Below, piece after piece: positions 46,099-54,678 of a stretch of 64,000 nt of DNA. How positions within the stretch are numbered: position 1 is the first letter of the stretch; each line of letters opens with the position of its first letter. The translations under genes were made by a program, and so were the position numbers. The notes below the pieces were generated by a model. That model was given only the letters and a program-made list of their open reading frames with translations, was not told the origin of the DNA and ran no database searches. This DNA comes from CAWCLK01 sp963796225. GTDB lineage: Bacteria > Actinomycetota > Nitriliruptoria > Nitriliruptorales > Nitriliruptoraceae. The stretch lies in contig CAWCLK010000008.1 in assembly GCA_963796225.1 (NCBI GenBank), positions 259,929-323,928 on the forward strand, given 5' to 3'.

Positions 46099-47982
46099 TC
46101 AGGCCTCGGGCGGTGCCACGCGGTCGACGATGCGCAGTTCGCGGCGGCGCTGCTCGAGCGCGAAGCTGCGCCGGTTGAGCTCGCGGAAGCGCTCGGGATC
46201 GGTCGTCGGGTTCACGCGTGCAAGCTCACCCACGACCTCGGCGAGCTGTGCATCGACCCGTTCGGCCAGCAGGGCGTTGACGAGCTGACGGGCGCCCTCG
46301 TCGGTGTCCGGGGCGGCCGGTTCCTCCAGCGCGATGGCCCGCACCAGCGAGCGTTCCTCGTCGTCCACGGCGACCTCGAGCACCGCCTCGAGTGGCACGC
46401 CCGCCCCGCCGGCACCGGTCAGCGCCCGGTGGACGCCCTGCGCACGTGGGTGGTGGAAGTCGTCCCCGGTCAGCTCGAACCAGCCGTCGGGCAGCCAGTC
46501 GGGGTGCTGCAGCGCGATGCGCAGGACGGCCCGTTCCCGGGCGGCGCGCTCGTTGGTCACACGCGCCACGCCGCCGCGGTCGGTGGCACGCACGCGGGTG
46601 GGCACGGCGGCGCCCTGGTGCTCGTCGAGGCGCACACCCTGCCGCGCGGCCGTCTGCTGGACCCACTCCAGGGAGACACCGAGCACGTCGGCGACCTCGG
46701 TGCGGGCGTAGGCGCGCCGCAGGTCGGGGTCGGGTTCCTCGCCCAGCAGGTGCACCGCGTCCCGGAGCGCCTCGGTGCGCCCCGTCTCGGTGGACACGTC
46801 AGCCAGGCCCAGATGGCTGCGCAGCAGGAACGGGACGACCGGGGTGGCCTCCTCGATGCGTTCGCGCAGCGCGTCGACGCCGTGGTCCTGGACGTACTCG
46901 GCAGGGTCCGCGTCGTCGGGCAGCACGAGCACCCGCACCCGGAAGGCGGCGCCGGTGCCGTTGGCACTGGCCTCGCGGTCGACCTCCTGGGCCTGGGCCC
47001 ACGCCTTCTCGGCTGCCTTCACGCCGGCGGCGTCGGAGTCGAAGGCCAGCACGACCTGGTTGACGTAGCGCGACAGGACCCGGAAGTGCTCGGCCCCGAC
47101 GGCGGTCCCGCAGGTCGCGACGGCGTTGCCGAACCCGGCCTGGTGCAGGGCCATGACGTCGGTGTAGCCCTCGCAGATGAGGACCTCGCCGGTGGCCGCC
47201 ATGTCGGTCCGGGCGTTGGACAGCCCGTACAGCACCTTCGTCTTGTGGTACAGCGGCGTCTCGGGCGAGTTGTAGTACTTCGGCGGCTCGAAGTCGCCGT
47301 AGTCCAGGCCCGGCAGGATCCGCCCGCCGAACCCGATCGGGTCCCCGCCGGCGTCGAACACCGGGAAGATCAGCCGGCCGCGGAAGCGGTCGCGCAGCCC
47401 GCCCCGGTCGTTCTGCGCGGCCAGCCCGACCTTCACGAGCTCGCTGGTGCCGTAGCCCCGCGACTTCAGCTCGCGGGTCAGCGACTCCCACGTGTTGAGC
47501 GCGTAGCCGAGCTGGAACCGCTCGGCGTCCGCCCGGCCGAACCCACGGGACTTGAGGTAGTCACGGGCGGCCTCGCCCTCCTCGGCGTACAACCAGCCGC
47601 GGAACAGCTCGAGCGCCGCCTGGTTGATCTCGACCAGCCGCGACCGCTCCCCCAGGCGCCGCTTCTCGCCCGGGGTGAGGTTCTCGTAGTGCAGGGTGAA
47701 CCCGGTCCGGCGCGCGAGCTGCTCGACCGCCTCGGTGAAGCTGAGTCCCGAGATCCGCTGCAGGAAGTCGTAGACGTCCCCGCCCTCGCCGCACCCGAAG
47801 CAGTGGAAGAACCCCTGCCCCGGGTCCACGGTGAAGGACGGGGTCTTCTCGCTGTGGAAGGGGCACAGCCCCTTCATGCGGGTCCCGGCCCGTTTCAGCT
47901 GCGTGTGGTCGGAGACGACCGCGACGATGTCGGCCTGCGTCCGCAGGGCGTCGATGTCCTCGCGCCGGATCCGCCCCGCCAC
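46099..47982 (-). CDS. dnaG: DNA primase
   Basis: A 627-residue primase. The CHC2 zinc ribbon is CPFHSEKTPSFTV...FHCFGCGEGGDVYDFL (residues 40-73). The RNA polymerase domain contains the TOPRIM parts LICEGYTDVMALHQAGFGNAVATCGTAV and LAFDSDAAGVKAAEKAW with the metal-binding E and D-x-D residues. The C-terminal helicase-binding domain follows (HPDWLPDGWFELTGDDF onward). Length and order are normal. The GTG at 47982 is directly before MAGRIRREDIDALR. It precedes the sigma factor gene on the same strand, the conserved dnaG-sigma order of the macromolecular synthesis operon. Confidence 0.97.
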   Translation of the reverse strand: MAGRIRREDIDALRTQADIVAVVSDHTQLKRAGTRMKGLCPFHSEKTPSFTVDPGQGFFHCFGCGEGGDVYDFLQRISGLSFTEAVEQLARRTGFTLHYENLTPGEKRRLGERSRLVEINQAALELFRGWLYAEEGEAARDYLKSRGFGRADAERFQLGYALNTWESLTRELKSRGYGTSELVKVGLAAQNDRGGLRDRFRGRLIFPVFDAGGDPIGFGGRILPGLDYGDFEPPKYYNSPETPLYHKTKVLYGLSNARTDMAATGEVLICEGYTDVMALHQAGFGNAVATCGTAVGAEHFRVLSRYVNQVVLAFDSDAAGVKAAEKAWAQAQEVDREASANGTGAAFRVRVLVLPDDADPAEYVQDHGVDALRERIEEATPVVPFLLRSHLGLADVSTETGRTEALRDAVHLLGEEPDPDLRRAYARTEVADVLGVSLEWVQQTAARQGVRLDEHQGAAVPTRVRATDRGGVARVTNERAARERAVLRIALQHPDWLPDGWFELTGDDFHHPRAQGVHRALTGAGGAGVPLEAVLEVAVDDEERSLVRAIALEEPAAPDTDEGARQLVNALLAERVDAQLAEVVGELARVNPTTDPERFRELNRRSFALEQRRRELRIVDRVAPPEA

Positions 47983-48013
47983 CGCGTCTCACCTGCCTCG
48001 TCGGGTCATGCCG

Positions 48014-48445
48014 TCAGGCGTTGTCCACCCACGCGTCGTCCCAGTCCGGGTCGAGGTCCTGCAGGAACTGCTCGATGCGGTCGACCTCCTCCTGCTCCCC
48101 GATCTCGCGGGCGGCCTCGCGCAGCCGCACGAGGCAGGTGAGGAACCCGCGGTTCGAGGGGTGCTGCCACCGTACGAAGCCGTTGCCGCCCCAGCCGTTG
48201 CGGCGCAGGGCGTCGAGTCCGCGGTGGTAGCCCACGCGGGCGTAGGCATAGCGCTCGATCGGGTCGCGGCCGACCTCGCTGAGGTGGGCCCACCCGGCGA
48301 TGAAGGTGGGGTCGCCGGACACCAGGGCCGCGACCGCCGTGCGCTCGTCCTCGCTGAACAGCGCCTCCTCGAGGGCGTTCGCGATCTGCGGGTCGTCCTC
48401 GGGGAGCACGACCTCGGGACGGTCGGCCATGGGCAGGTCTGCCAC
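48014..48445 (-). CDS. DUF3151 family protein
   Basis: A protein of about 143 residues specific to actinobacteria. Family features: LPEDDPQIANALEEAL, the conserved FIAGWAHLSEVGRDPIERYAYARVGYHRGLDALRRNGW and HPSNRGFLTCLVRLREAAREIGEQEEVDRIEQFL. The repeat-like helices suggest a TPR-type fold. GTG at 48445 is favoured by AGGAG nine bases upstream; ATG at 48430 and GTG at 48463 are alternatives. Function unknown. It lies just upstream of dnaG on the same strand. Confidence 0.87.
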   Translation of the reverse strand: MADLPMADRPEVVLPEDDPQIANALEEALFSEDERTAVAALVSGDPTFIAGWAHLSEVGRDPIERYAYARVGYHRGLDALRRNGWGGNGFVRWQHPSNRGFLTCLVRLREAAREIGEQEEVDRIEQFLQDLDPDWDDAWVDNA

Positions 48446-48493
48446 GTCGGGGGGACTCCTCACGGGGGGACGGCGAAGGTCGCCGGGCGGGGG

Positions 48494-48499
48494 AGGCTA
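48494..48499 (-). promoter_or_regulatory. -10 element TAGCCT for the DUF3151-dnaG genes
   Basis: TAGCCT on the minus strand about 48 nt before the GTG at 48445. A plus-strand TAGCCT for the divergent peptidase gene lies 53 bp away. Confidence 0.35.
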
Positions 48500-48552
48500 C
48501 CGCCGGCCCTGCCGGACGGGTCGACCCCGATCCCCACCGCTCGACGGCGACC

Positions 48553-48558
48553 TAGCCT
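48553..48558 (+). promoter_or_regulatory. -10 element TAGCCT for the M61 peptidase gene
   Basis: TAGCCT 31 nt before the GTG at 48590, with GAGGAC as ribosome site at 48581. Confidence 0.4.
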
Positions 48559-48589
48559 TCACCGCGCATCCGACGCGGACGAGGACCCG

Positions 48590-50332
48590 GTGGCCGACCC
48601 CCTGCGCTACGAGGTCGACCTGCAGCACCGCCGCCAGCACCTGGTGACGGTGCGGCTGGCGCTGCCCGCCGACCTGGCCGGCCCGGTCACCCTCGCGATG
48701 CCCACGTGGACGCCCGGGTCGTACGTGATGCGCGACTACGTCCACCACCTGCAGTCGCTGGAGGTCACCGCCCCGGACGGCACGCCGGTGGACGTCCGGC
48801 CCGACGGCCACACCGGATGGACCGTCGACGTGCCCGCCGACGGGGCCACCGTCACGTGGGAGCTGTACGCGAACGACCTCACCGTGCGCACCAACCACGT
48901 CGACGACCACCACGCGCTGCTGGTCGGCCCCGCGACCTTCGTCGTCGTCGAGGCCGCCCGCGACCGCCACCACGAGGTCGCCGTCCACGCCGACGAGCCG
49001 GTGTGGTCGCTCCTGCCGACGAGCGACGAGGGCCTGTTCGTGGCCGACGACCTCGACCACCTCCTCGACAGCGCCTTCGAGGTCGGTGACTTCCCCCACG
49101 TCGAGGTCGACGTCGCGGGCGTACCCCACCGCTTCGCCTGGGCCGGCCACGGCGGCACCCCGGACCTCGACCGCATCGGGCAGGACCTCACCGACATCGC
49201 GCAGGCGGCCGTGGCCCTGTTCGAGGGCGACCACCCGATCGACGCCTACACCTTCCTGTGCGTGGGCTGGGACGAGGGCGGCGGAGGGCTCGAGCACCGC
49301 GACGGCTCCGTGCTGATGATGCCGGTCACGACCTTCCAGGACGAGGACACCTACGCCCGGTTCCAGACGCTGCTCGCCCACGAGTACCTGCACCTGTGGA
49401 ACGTCAAGCGGCTGGTGCCGGCCGACCTGATCCGCCCCGACCCGGTGGCCCACACCCACACCCGCCTGCTGTGGGTCGCCGAGGGCTGGACCGCCTACTA
49501 CGACGAGCTGCTGCCCCTGCGGGCGGGGCGCTGGACCACCGACCGCTACCTGACGGCCATGGGCGAGCAGCTCGACCGGGTGCTGGAACGCCCCGGCACC
49601 GCCCTGCAGTCGGTCGAGGAGGCCAGCCACCAGGCCTGGACCAAGCTCTACGTCCGCGACGAGAACTCCGACAACGCCGGCACCAACTACTACGACCACG
49701 GGGCGATGCTGGCCCTGTGCCTGGACCTGCTGATCCGCCGGGAACGCCCCGACGGGGACGGGCTCGACGAGGCGTTCCGGTCCCTGTGGCGGCAGTTCGG
49801 CGCGTCGGGGCGGGGCTACACCGACGCCGACGTCCGAGCGGCGGTCAGCGAGGCCGCCGGGACCGACCTCAGGGCGTTCTTCGACGCCCACGTGGCGGGG
49901 CGCGCCCTGCCCGATCTCGACGCGCTGGTGGGCACCGTGGGACTCGCGATCGAACGCCCCGACCCCGACCCGGCGACCCCCTACCTCGGGGCGACCCCGG
50001 CCGACGACGACCGGGGCGTGGTGCTGACCACGGTGCGGCGCGGCGGTCCCGCCTGGCGGGCGGGCGTCACCGGCGGCGACCGCCTGGTCGCGATCGACGG
50101 CCAGGTCGTGCGTCGCGGCCAGCTGCCCACGGTGCTGCGGTCCCGCGCCCCGGGCGACGAGGTCGAGCTGCACGTCACCCGCGGGCCGCGCAGCCTGCGC
50201 CTGCCGGTCACGCTCGAGGACCCCTTCCGCCCGCGTCGCGTGCGCCCCGTGGCCGACCCGACCGAACAGCAGCAGGCCACCTTCCGCCGCTGGACCGGAC
50301 ACGACCTGCCGGAGCGCGACCGCTCCGGCTGA
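48590..50332 (+). CDS. M61-family metallopeptidase with PDZ domain
   Basis: A 580-residue glycyl-aminopeptidase-type metalloprotease. The N-terminal beta domain (VTLAMPTWTPGSYVMRDYVHHLQ) precedes a gluzincin catalytic domain with zinc motif HEYLHLWNVKRLVP and the third ligand in WVAEGWTAYYDELL. A PDZ domain (YLGATPADDDRGVVLTTVRRGGPAWRAGV) occupies roughly residues 465-555. No signal peptide is visible, so it is cytosolic as predicted. The GTG at 48590 is set by GAGGAC and agrees with the family start (VADPLRYEVDL). It stands 34 bp before the antiporter gene. Confidence 0.94.
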   Translation: MADPLRYEVDLQHRRQHLVTVRLALPADLAGPVTLAMPTWTPGSYVMRDYVHHLQSLEVTAPDGTPVDVRPDGHTGWTVDVPADGATVTWELYANDLTVRTNHVDDHHALLVGPATFVVVEAARDRHHEVAVHADEPVWSLLPTSDEGLFVADDLDHLLDSAFEVGDFPHVEVDVAGVPHRFAWAGHGGTPDLDRIGQDLTDIAQAAVALFEGDHPIDAYTFLCVGWDEGGGGLEHRDGSVLMMPVTTFQDEDTYARFQTLLAHEYLHLWNVKRLVPADLIRPDPVAHTHTRLLWVAEGWTAYYDELLPLRAGRWTTDRYLTAMGEQLDRVLERPGTALQSVEEASHQAWTKLYVRDENSDNAGTNYYDHGAMLALCLDLLIRRERPDGDGLDEAFRSLWRQFGASGRGYTDADVRAAVSEAAGTDLRAFFDAHVAGRALPDLDALVGTVGLAIERPDPDPATPYLGATPADDDRGVVLTTVRRGGPAWRAGVTGGDRLVAIDGQVVRRGQLPTVLRSRAPGDEVELHVTRGPRSLRLPVTLEDPFRPRRVRPVADPTEQQQATFRRWTGHDLPERDRSG

Positions 50333-50366
50333 CCCCTCCCCCGCGCCGCCCCGACCCAGGAGCCGC

Positions 50367-51641
50367 ATGACCGTCCTGCTCGTCTTCGCGGCGGTGCTGC
50401 TCGGGGCGGTGCTGCTGTCGGACCTGGCCCAGCGCAGCGTGCTCTCCACGGCCGTCCTGTTCCTGGCCGCCGGGTTCGTCCTCGGGCCGAGCCTGGTGGG
50501 CGTGCTGCCGGCCGGCGGGGCGGACGAGGACCTCGTGCGGCGGCTGGCCGAGCTCGCGCTGTTCGCGGTGCTGCTCACGGACGGGGCCCGGGTCGGTGCC
50601 CGGCAGCTGGTGTCGGCGTGGGGCCTGCCGGGGCGGGCGCTGCTGCTGGGGATGCCGCTGGTGTTCGTGCTGACCGCGCTGGCGGCCTGGGGCATCGCGG
50701 GCCTCGGGTGGGTGGAGGCGGCGCTGCTCGGGGCGGTGCTCGCCCCGACGGACCCGGTGTTCGCCTCGGCGATCGTGGGCCGCGAGGAGGTGCCCGCGCG
50801 CCTGCGCCACCTGCTCAACGTCGAGTCCGGGATCAACGACGGGTTGGCCCTGCCCGTGGTCCTCGTGCTGCTGTCGGTGCTGGGCGGCGAGAGCACCACG
50901 GTCACGGCGCTGGTCGGCGAGCTGGCAGGCGGCCTGGCCATCGGCGTCGTCGTCGCACTGGTCGCGGTCCGCCTCGAGGGCTCACGCTGGCTGGCGGCCG
51001 AGGGCGGGCACCGGGTCCTGCTGGTGGTCTCGGTGGGCATGCTCGTGTTCGCGCTCTGCCGGACCTTCCACCTCAACCTGTTCCTCGGGGCGTTCGCCGC
51101 CGGGATCACCCTGGCAACGGTCGCCCCGCAGCTCACGGCCGCGTTCCACGACCTCGGGGAGATGGTCTCCGAGCTGTTGAAGCTGGCCGCGCTGCTGGTG
51201 TTCGGGGCGTCGATCTCCCCGACGTTCCTCGGGGAGATCTCGCTCAGCGGGTACGTGTTCGCGGTCGTGGCGCTGCTGTTCATCCGACCGCTGGCGCTGC
51301 AGGTGGCGCTGCTGCGCAGCGAGCTGACCCGCCCCGAGCGCCTCGTCGCCGGCTGGTTCGGGCCGAAGGGGTTCGCCTCGGTCGTCTACGGCCTGCTGGT
51401 GGTCGAGTCCCACATCGAGGCCGCCGACGAGGTCTTCCACCTCACGGCCCTGGTGATCGTCGCCAGCATGCTCGCCCACTCGTCCTCCGACGTGGCCGTC
51501 GCCCGGTGGTTCGCCCGGGCCGAGGAGGAGGCCGAGCGCGAGCTGTCGCCCGAGGAACGCCGGGAGCGCCAGCAGGCCGAGGCCGAGGCCCGCCGCGCCG
51601 AGGCCCAGGCCGACGTCGACGCGGACCACGAGCCGACGTGA
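50367..51641 (+). CDS. Na+/H+ or K+/H+ antiporter (CPA1 family)
   Basis: A 424-residue transporter with about 12 membrane helices. Typical CPA1 features are LFAVLLTDGARVGARQL, the discontinuous-helix motif LAPTDPVFASAIVG and the ion-binding NVESGINDGLALPVVLVLL (Asn-Asp), then LLVFGASISPTFLGEI and WFGPKGFASVVYGLLV. A charged cytosolic tail of about 45 residues (EEEAERELSPEERRERQQ) ends the protein. It maintains pH or salt balance. GGAG precedes the ATG. Confidence 0.93.
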   Translation: MTVLLVFAAVLLGAVLLSDLAQRSVLSTAVLFLAAGFVLGPSLVGVLPAGGADEDLVRRLAELALFAVLLTDGARVGARQLVSAWGLPGRALLLGMPLVFVLTALAAWGIAGLGWVEAALLGAVLAPTDPVFASAIVGREEVPARLRHLLNVESGINDGLALPVVLVLLSVLGGESTTVTALVGELAGGLAIGVVVALVAVRLEGSRWLAAEGGHRVLLVVSVGMLVFALCRTFHLNLFLGAFAAGITLATVAPQLTAAFHDLGEMVSELLKLAALLVFGASISPTFLGEISLSGYVFAVVALLFIRPLALQVALLRSELTRPERLVAGWFGPKGFASVVYGLLVVESHIEAADEVFHLTALVIVASMLAHSSSDVAVARWFARAEEEAERELSPEERRERQQAEAEARRAEAQADVDADHEPT

Positions 51642-51720
51642 CCACGCCCGTCGAACGCGGCGCTGCGACACGTCCCGATGCCTGCGGGCGTCGCCGCGGC
51701 GATCGGGCGCATCGGACAGA

Positions 51721-53046
51721 TCAGTCGGGGATCCCCTCGTAGTACTCGGTGCCGAGGTGGGTGATCTGGGACTCGCCCATGAGGTGCCGCAGGGTGTTCT
51801 TGAGCTTGGTCAGCTGGATGAACACGTCGTGCTCGGGGTACAGCCCCGGCGCGACCTGCGGGGACTTGAAGTAGAAGCTGAGCCACTCCTGCACACCCGA
51901 CAGGTCGGCCCGCTGGGCCAGGTCGAGGAACAGGGCGAGGTCGAGCATCAGGGGGGCGGCCAGGATCGAGTCGCGGCAGAGGAAGTCGACCTTGATCTGC
52001 ATCGGGTAGCCGAGCCACCCGAAGAAGTCGATGTTGTCCCACCCCTCCTTGTTGTCGCCGCGGGGCGGGTAGTAGTTGATCCGGACCTTGTGGTAGAGGT
52101 CGCTGTACAGCTCGGGGTAGTGCTCGGGCTGGAGGATGTGCTCGAGCACGCCGAGCTTGCTGACCTCCTTGGACTTGAAGTTGTCCGGGTCGTCGAGCAC
52201 CTCACCGTCGCGGTTGCCGAGGATGTTGGTGGAGAACCAGCCCTGCACGCCGAGCATGCGGGCCTTGAACATCGGGGCGAGGACGGTCTTGATCAGCGTC
52301 TGGCCGGTCTTGTAGTCCTTGCCGGCGACCGGGACGCCGAGGTCGTCCGCGAGCCGCGTCAGGGCCGGGGCGTCGACGGTGAGGTTCGGGGCGCCGTTGG
52401 CGAACGCGACGCCTTCCTTGATCGCGGCGTAGGCGTAGACCATGGACGGCGCGATCGCGTCGTCGTCGCGGTCGAGGGCCTCCTCGAACGCCTCGATCGT
52501 CAGGTGCGGTTCGGCCGGCTCGACGTAGATCTCGGTCGAGGCCGACCAGATCATCACCAGCCGGTCACAGCCCTCGCGCTCCTTGAAGTCGCGGATGTCC
52601 TGGCGCACGGACTCGACCATGGCGCGCTTGGCGCCGGTCTTGACGTTGGTGCCCTCGAGGCGCTTGACGTAGCGCGGGTCGAAGGCGGCCGGCATCGGCT
52701 CGATGGCACGCAGGAAGTCGCCGATGGGCTCGAGGTGGCGGTGCGACTCGAGCACGCCGGCCTTCTGCGCCGACACGTAGGCGTCGTCCGGGTACGGGTC
52801 CCAGGCGGCGAAGACCAGGTCCTCGAGGCCCGCCAGCGGCACGAAGTCCTTGATCAGCGGCGAGCGGCCCTCGGTGCGCTTGCCCAGCCGGATCGTGCCC
52901 ATCTGCGTGAGCGACCCGACGGGGGCGCCCATGCCCTTGCGGGCCAGCTCGACACCGGCGAGGAAGGTGGTGGTGACGGCTCCGAGGCCGACACAGAGGA
53001 CACCGAGGCGGCCCTCGGCCGGTGCGATGCGGGTGGGGCTGGTCAC
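51721..53046 (-). CDS. ino1: myo-Inositol-1-phosphate synthase
   Basis: A 441-residue NAD-dependent isomerase that converts glucose 6-phosphate to inositol 3-phosphate, the precursor of phosphatidylinositol and mycothiol in actinobacteria. Rossmann motif GLGAVTTTFLAGVELARKG at the start; conserved WSASTEIY, FANGAPNLTVD, GKDYKTGQTLIKTVLAPMFKARML with the catalytic lysines, SKEVSKLGVLEHIL and PMQIKVDFLCRDSILAAPLMLDLALF. The length is nearer to the longer bacterial/archaeal form than to the mycobacterial 360-residue one. A TAGGCT -10 lies 33 nt upstream of the GTG start. Confidence 0.95.
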   Translation of the reverse strand: MTSPTRIAPAEGRLGVLCVGLGAVTTTFLAGVELARKGMGAPVGSLTQMGTIRLGKRTEGRSPLIKDFVPLAGLEDLVFAAWDPYPDDAYVSAQKAGVLESHRHLEPIGDFLRAIEPMPAAFDPRYVKRLEGTNVKTGAKRAMVESVRQDIRDFKEREGCDRLVMIWSASTEIYVEPAEPHLTIEAFEEALDRDDDAIAPSMVYAYAAIKEGVAFANGAPNLTVDAPALTRLADDLGVPVAGKDYKTGQTLIKTVLAPMFKARMLGVQGWFSTNILGNRDGEVLDDPDNFKSKEVSKLGVLEHILQPEHYPELYSDLYHKVRINYYPPRGDNKEGWDNIDFFGWLGYPMQIKVDFLCRDSILAAPLMLDLALFLDLAQRADLSGVQEWLSFYFKSPQVAPGLYPEHDVFIQLTKLKNTLRHLMGESQITHLGTEYYEGIPD

Positions 53047-53079
53047 GTCGAGCTCCGTGGCGGGTCAGGGGCGGACCCG

Positions 53080-53085
53080 AGCCTA
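53080..53085 (-). promoter_or_regulatory. -10 element TAGGCT for ino1
   Basis: TAGGCT on the minus strand, 33 nt before the start codon at 53046. Confidence 0.35.
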
Positions 53086-53097
53086 CGCGCTGGGTGA

Positions 53098-53496
53098 CTA
53101 CAGCTCGTCGCGCAGCTGCGCGAGCTGGGCCTGCAGCTCGTGCAGGCGGCCGGCGGCCCGTTCGGCCAGCTCGGTGGGGGTGTCGGGGTCACGCAGGCGC
53201 TGGGTGAGCACCTCGACCTCGAGCACCATCATCTCGACGTGGGCACGGGACCGACGGACGTCCTCGTGGTCGGCGAAGGGACGGGCGAGCACCGCCTCGC
53301 TGATGAGCTTGCGAGCGCGTTCGTCCTGCTGGAGGAACCGGCGGGTGACGCGGGCGCGGGCGAGCAGCTGGTCGAGGTCCGGCAGGGCCCGGTCGAAGGG
53401 CGCCGCGAGCAGCACGTCCTCGAGCCGACAGAGCGCGTCGTCCCACGCCCCGGGATCGTCCCCGGGGAGAGGCGTGACGTCCTGGTCGTCGCTCAT
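53098..53496 (-). CDS. Helical hypothetical protein
   Basis: A 132-residue, highly charged, mostly helical protein with a coiled-coil-like C-terminus (SRAHVEMMVLEVEVLTQRL and RLHELQAQLAQLRDEL). The N-terminus is acidic (MSDDQDVTPLPGDDPGAWDDAL). No enzyme motif, signal peptide or membrane segment. Family not recognised. It precedes ino1 on the same strand, 51 bp away. Confidence 0.65.
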   Translation of the reverse strand: MSDDQDVTPLPGDDPGAWDDALCRLEDVLLAAPFDRALPDLDQLLARARVTRRFLQQDERARKLISEAVLARPFADHEDVRRSRAHVEMMVLEVEVLTQRLRDPDTPTELAERAAGRLHELQAQLAQLRDEL

Positions 53497-53506
53497 GTCC
53501 GCGTCG

Positions 53507-53512
53507 ATGGTA
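53507..53512 (-). promoter_or_regulatory. Possible -10 element TACCAT for the helical protein gene
   Basis: TACCAT on the minus strand, 10 nt before the ATG at 53496. A TAGCCT for the divergent gene begins at 53544. Confidence 0.3.
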
Positions 53513-53543
53513 CCGAGCGGCTCCAACTCGTCGCGGGAGGTCC

Positions 53544-53549
53544 TAGCCT
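53544..53549 (+). promoter_or_regulatory. -10 element TAGCCT for the small membrane protein gene
   Basis: TAGCCT 28 nt before the GTG at 53578, with GGAGGA at about 53563-53570 between. Confidence 0.4.
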
Positions 53550-53577
53550 GCGGCCACCGAAGCCGGAGGAGCCGCAC

Positions 53578-53918
53578 GTGCCGATGCTCGACCGGGGCGT
53601 GGCGACCTGAGCCGCCCGCCCGATCCCAAGGACCTGCGCGGTGCGGCGGCGGTCGCCCGCACGCTCGCCTACGCCGCTGGCCTGGCCGGCGTGGTCGCGG
53701 GCGGGATCCTCTACCAGCAGGGCGAGGTCCCGTTCGCCGTGGCGATCTGGGTGCTCACGTTCGCCGTCGGGGCGCTGCTGATGATCGCGGCGTTCCTGCT
53801 GCAGGCGATGACGGTGGTGCTGGCCCACCTGAGCAGCCTCGAGCAGGACGTGCGCGTGCTCGTGGGACGGCGCGGGCCCGACCCGGGCAACGACGAGGGC
53901 CCGCACCACTGGCACTGA
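53578..53918 (+). CDS. Small two-helix membrane protein, apparent frameshift at codon 10
   Basis: About 112 residues. The GTG at 53578 has a strong GGAGGA but its frame stops after nine codons (VPMLDRGVAT, TGA). In another frame, open up to the same point, the protein continues SRPPDPKDLRGAAAVARTLAYAAGL with two membrane helices (YAAGLAGVVAGGILY; VAIWVLTFAVGALLMIAAFLLQAM) and a C-terminal LSSLEQDVRVLVGRRG. Adding one C in GCGACCTGAGC joins them. This and the indel at 17813 are the two deletions seen outside the intron. Without joining, only a GTG inside the first helix (53691) is available. Function unknown. Confidence 0.6.
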
Positions 53919-54018
53919 CCAGACCGCAAGTTCTCCTCCAGTTCTCCACGTTGCGTGACGATGGAGATCACACACCGTCACACGCACCACGCCGGTCGCC
54001 AACGGGGAGGACGCCGCA

Positions 54019-54669
54019 GTGGATCGCTACATCGACAGCGTCATGGTCGGGTCCGACCGCGTCGACGAGCGCGCACGCCTGATCACCCGTCTCTGCGACA
54101 CCGTCGCCCCGCTGGTGGGCGACCTCGGCCCCGAGACCCCCGGCCTGATCCGCCGGGCGCTCCTCGCCGCGATGCGCGCCGCCCACGACCGCCCCATGGA
54201 CGTGGTGGCCGACGTGCTCGGCCGCCTCGCCGCGGCCACCGGCACACCCCTACCGCCGCTCGGTGACGACGTCTCCCCCGGCGAGGCCCTGGCGCTGGGG
54301 CTGTGCGACGGGCGGGGCGTGACCGACTACGCCCTGGCGGCCACGACCGGCGTCGACCGCGACGCGGTGGCCAGCTGCCGCGACGCGGGGCGCCTGCTCG
54401 TCGGGCTCCCCCCCGCCCCGCCGGCGTGCACGCGCCGCCATGCCGAGCGTCCCGGCGACCCCGCCTGCGCGACGTGCATGCTGGTCCGCGCCGACACGGC
54501 CACGGCCCGCACCCGCGTCGCCGGGCACGGGCTGGTCCCCCACGGCCTGGTCATGGACCGCGTCGTGGAACGGGCGGTCCAGTGGCAGGCGGACATGCTG
54601 CGCCCCCGGCTCCACACCGTCGTCGACGGCCCGTCGCCGTGGACGGCGATCGCGGGGCTGGCGGTCTGA
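54019..54669 (+). CDS. Hypothetical protein with Cys/His cluster
   Basis: A 216-residue protein starting VDRYIDSVMVGSDRVDERAR. It is helical with a CTRRHAERPGDPACATC segment (about residues 135-151) that could bind zinc, and a preceding GRGVTDYALAATTGVDRDAV that resembles a helix-turn-helix. The C-terminus ends RLHTVVDGPSPWTAIAGL. GGGGAGGA sets the GTG start. Family not recognised; a DNA-associated role is speculative. It is convergent with glyS. Confidence 0.65.
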   Translation: MDRYIDSVMVGSDRVDERARLITRLCDTVAPLVGDLGPETPGLIRRALLAAMRAAHDRPMDVVADVLGRLAAATGTPLPPLGDDVSPGEALALGLCDGRGVTDYALAATTGVDRDAVASCRDAGRLLVGLPPAPPACTRRHAERPGDPACATCMLVRADTATARTRVAGHGLVPHGLVMDRVVERAVQWQADMLRPRLHTVVDGPSPWTAIAGLAV

Positions 54670-54678
54670 CCGCGCCGG

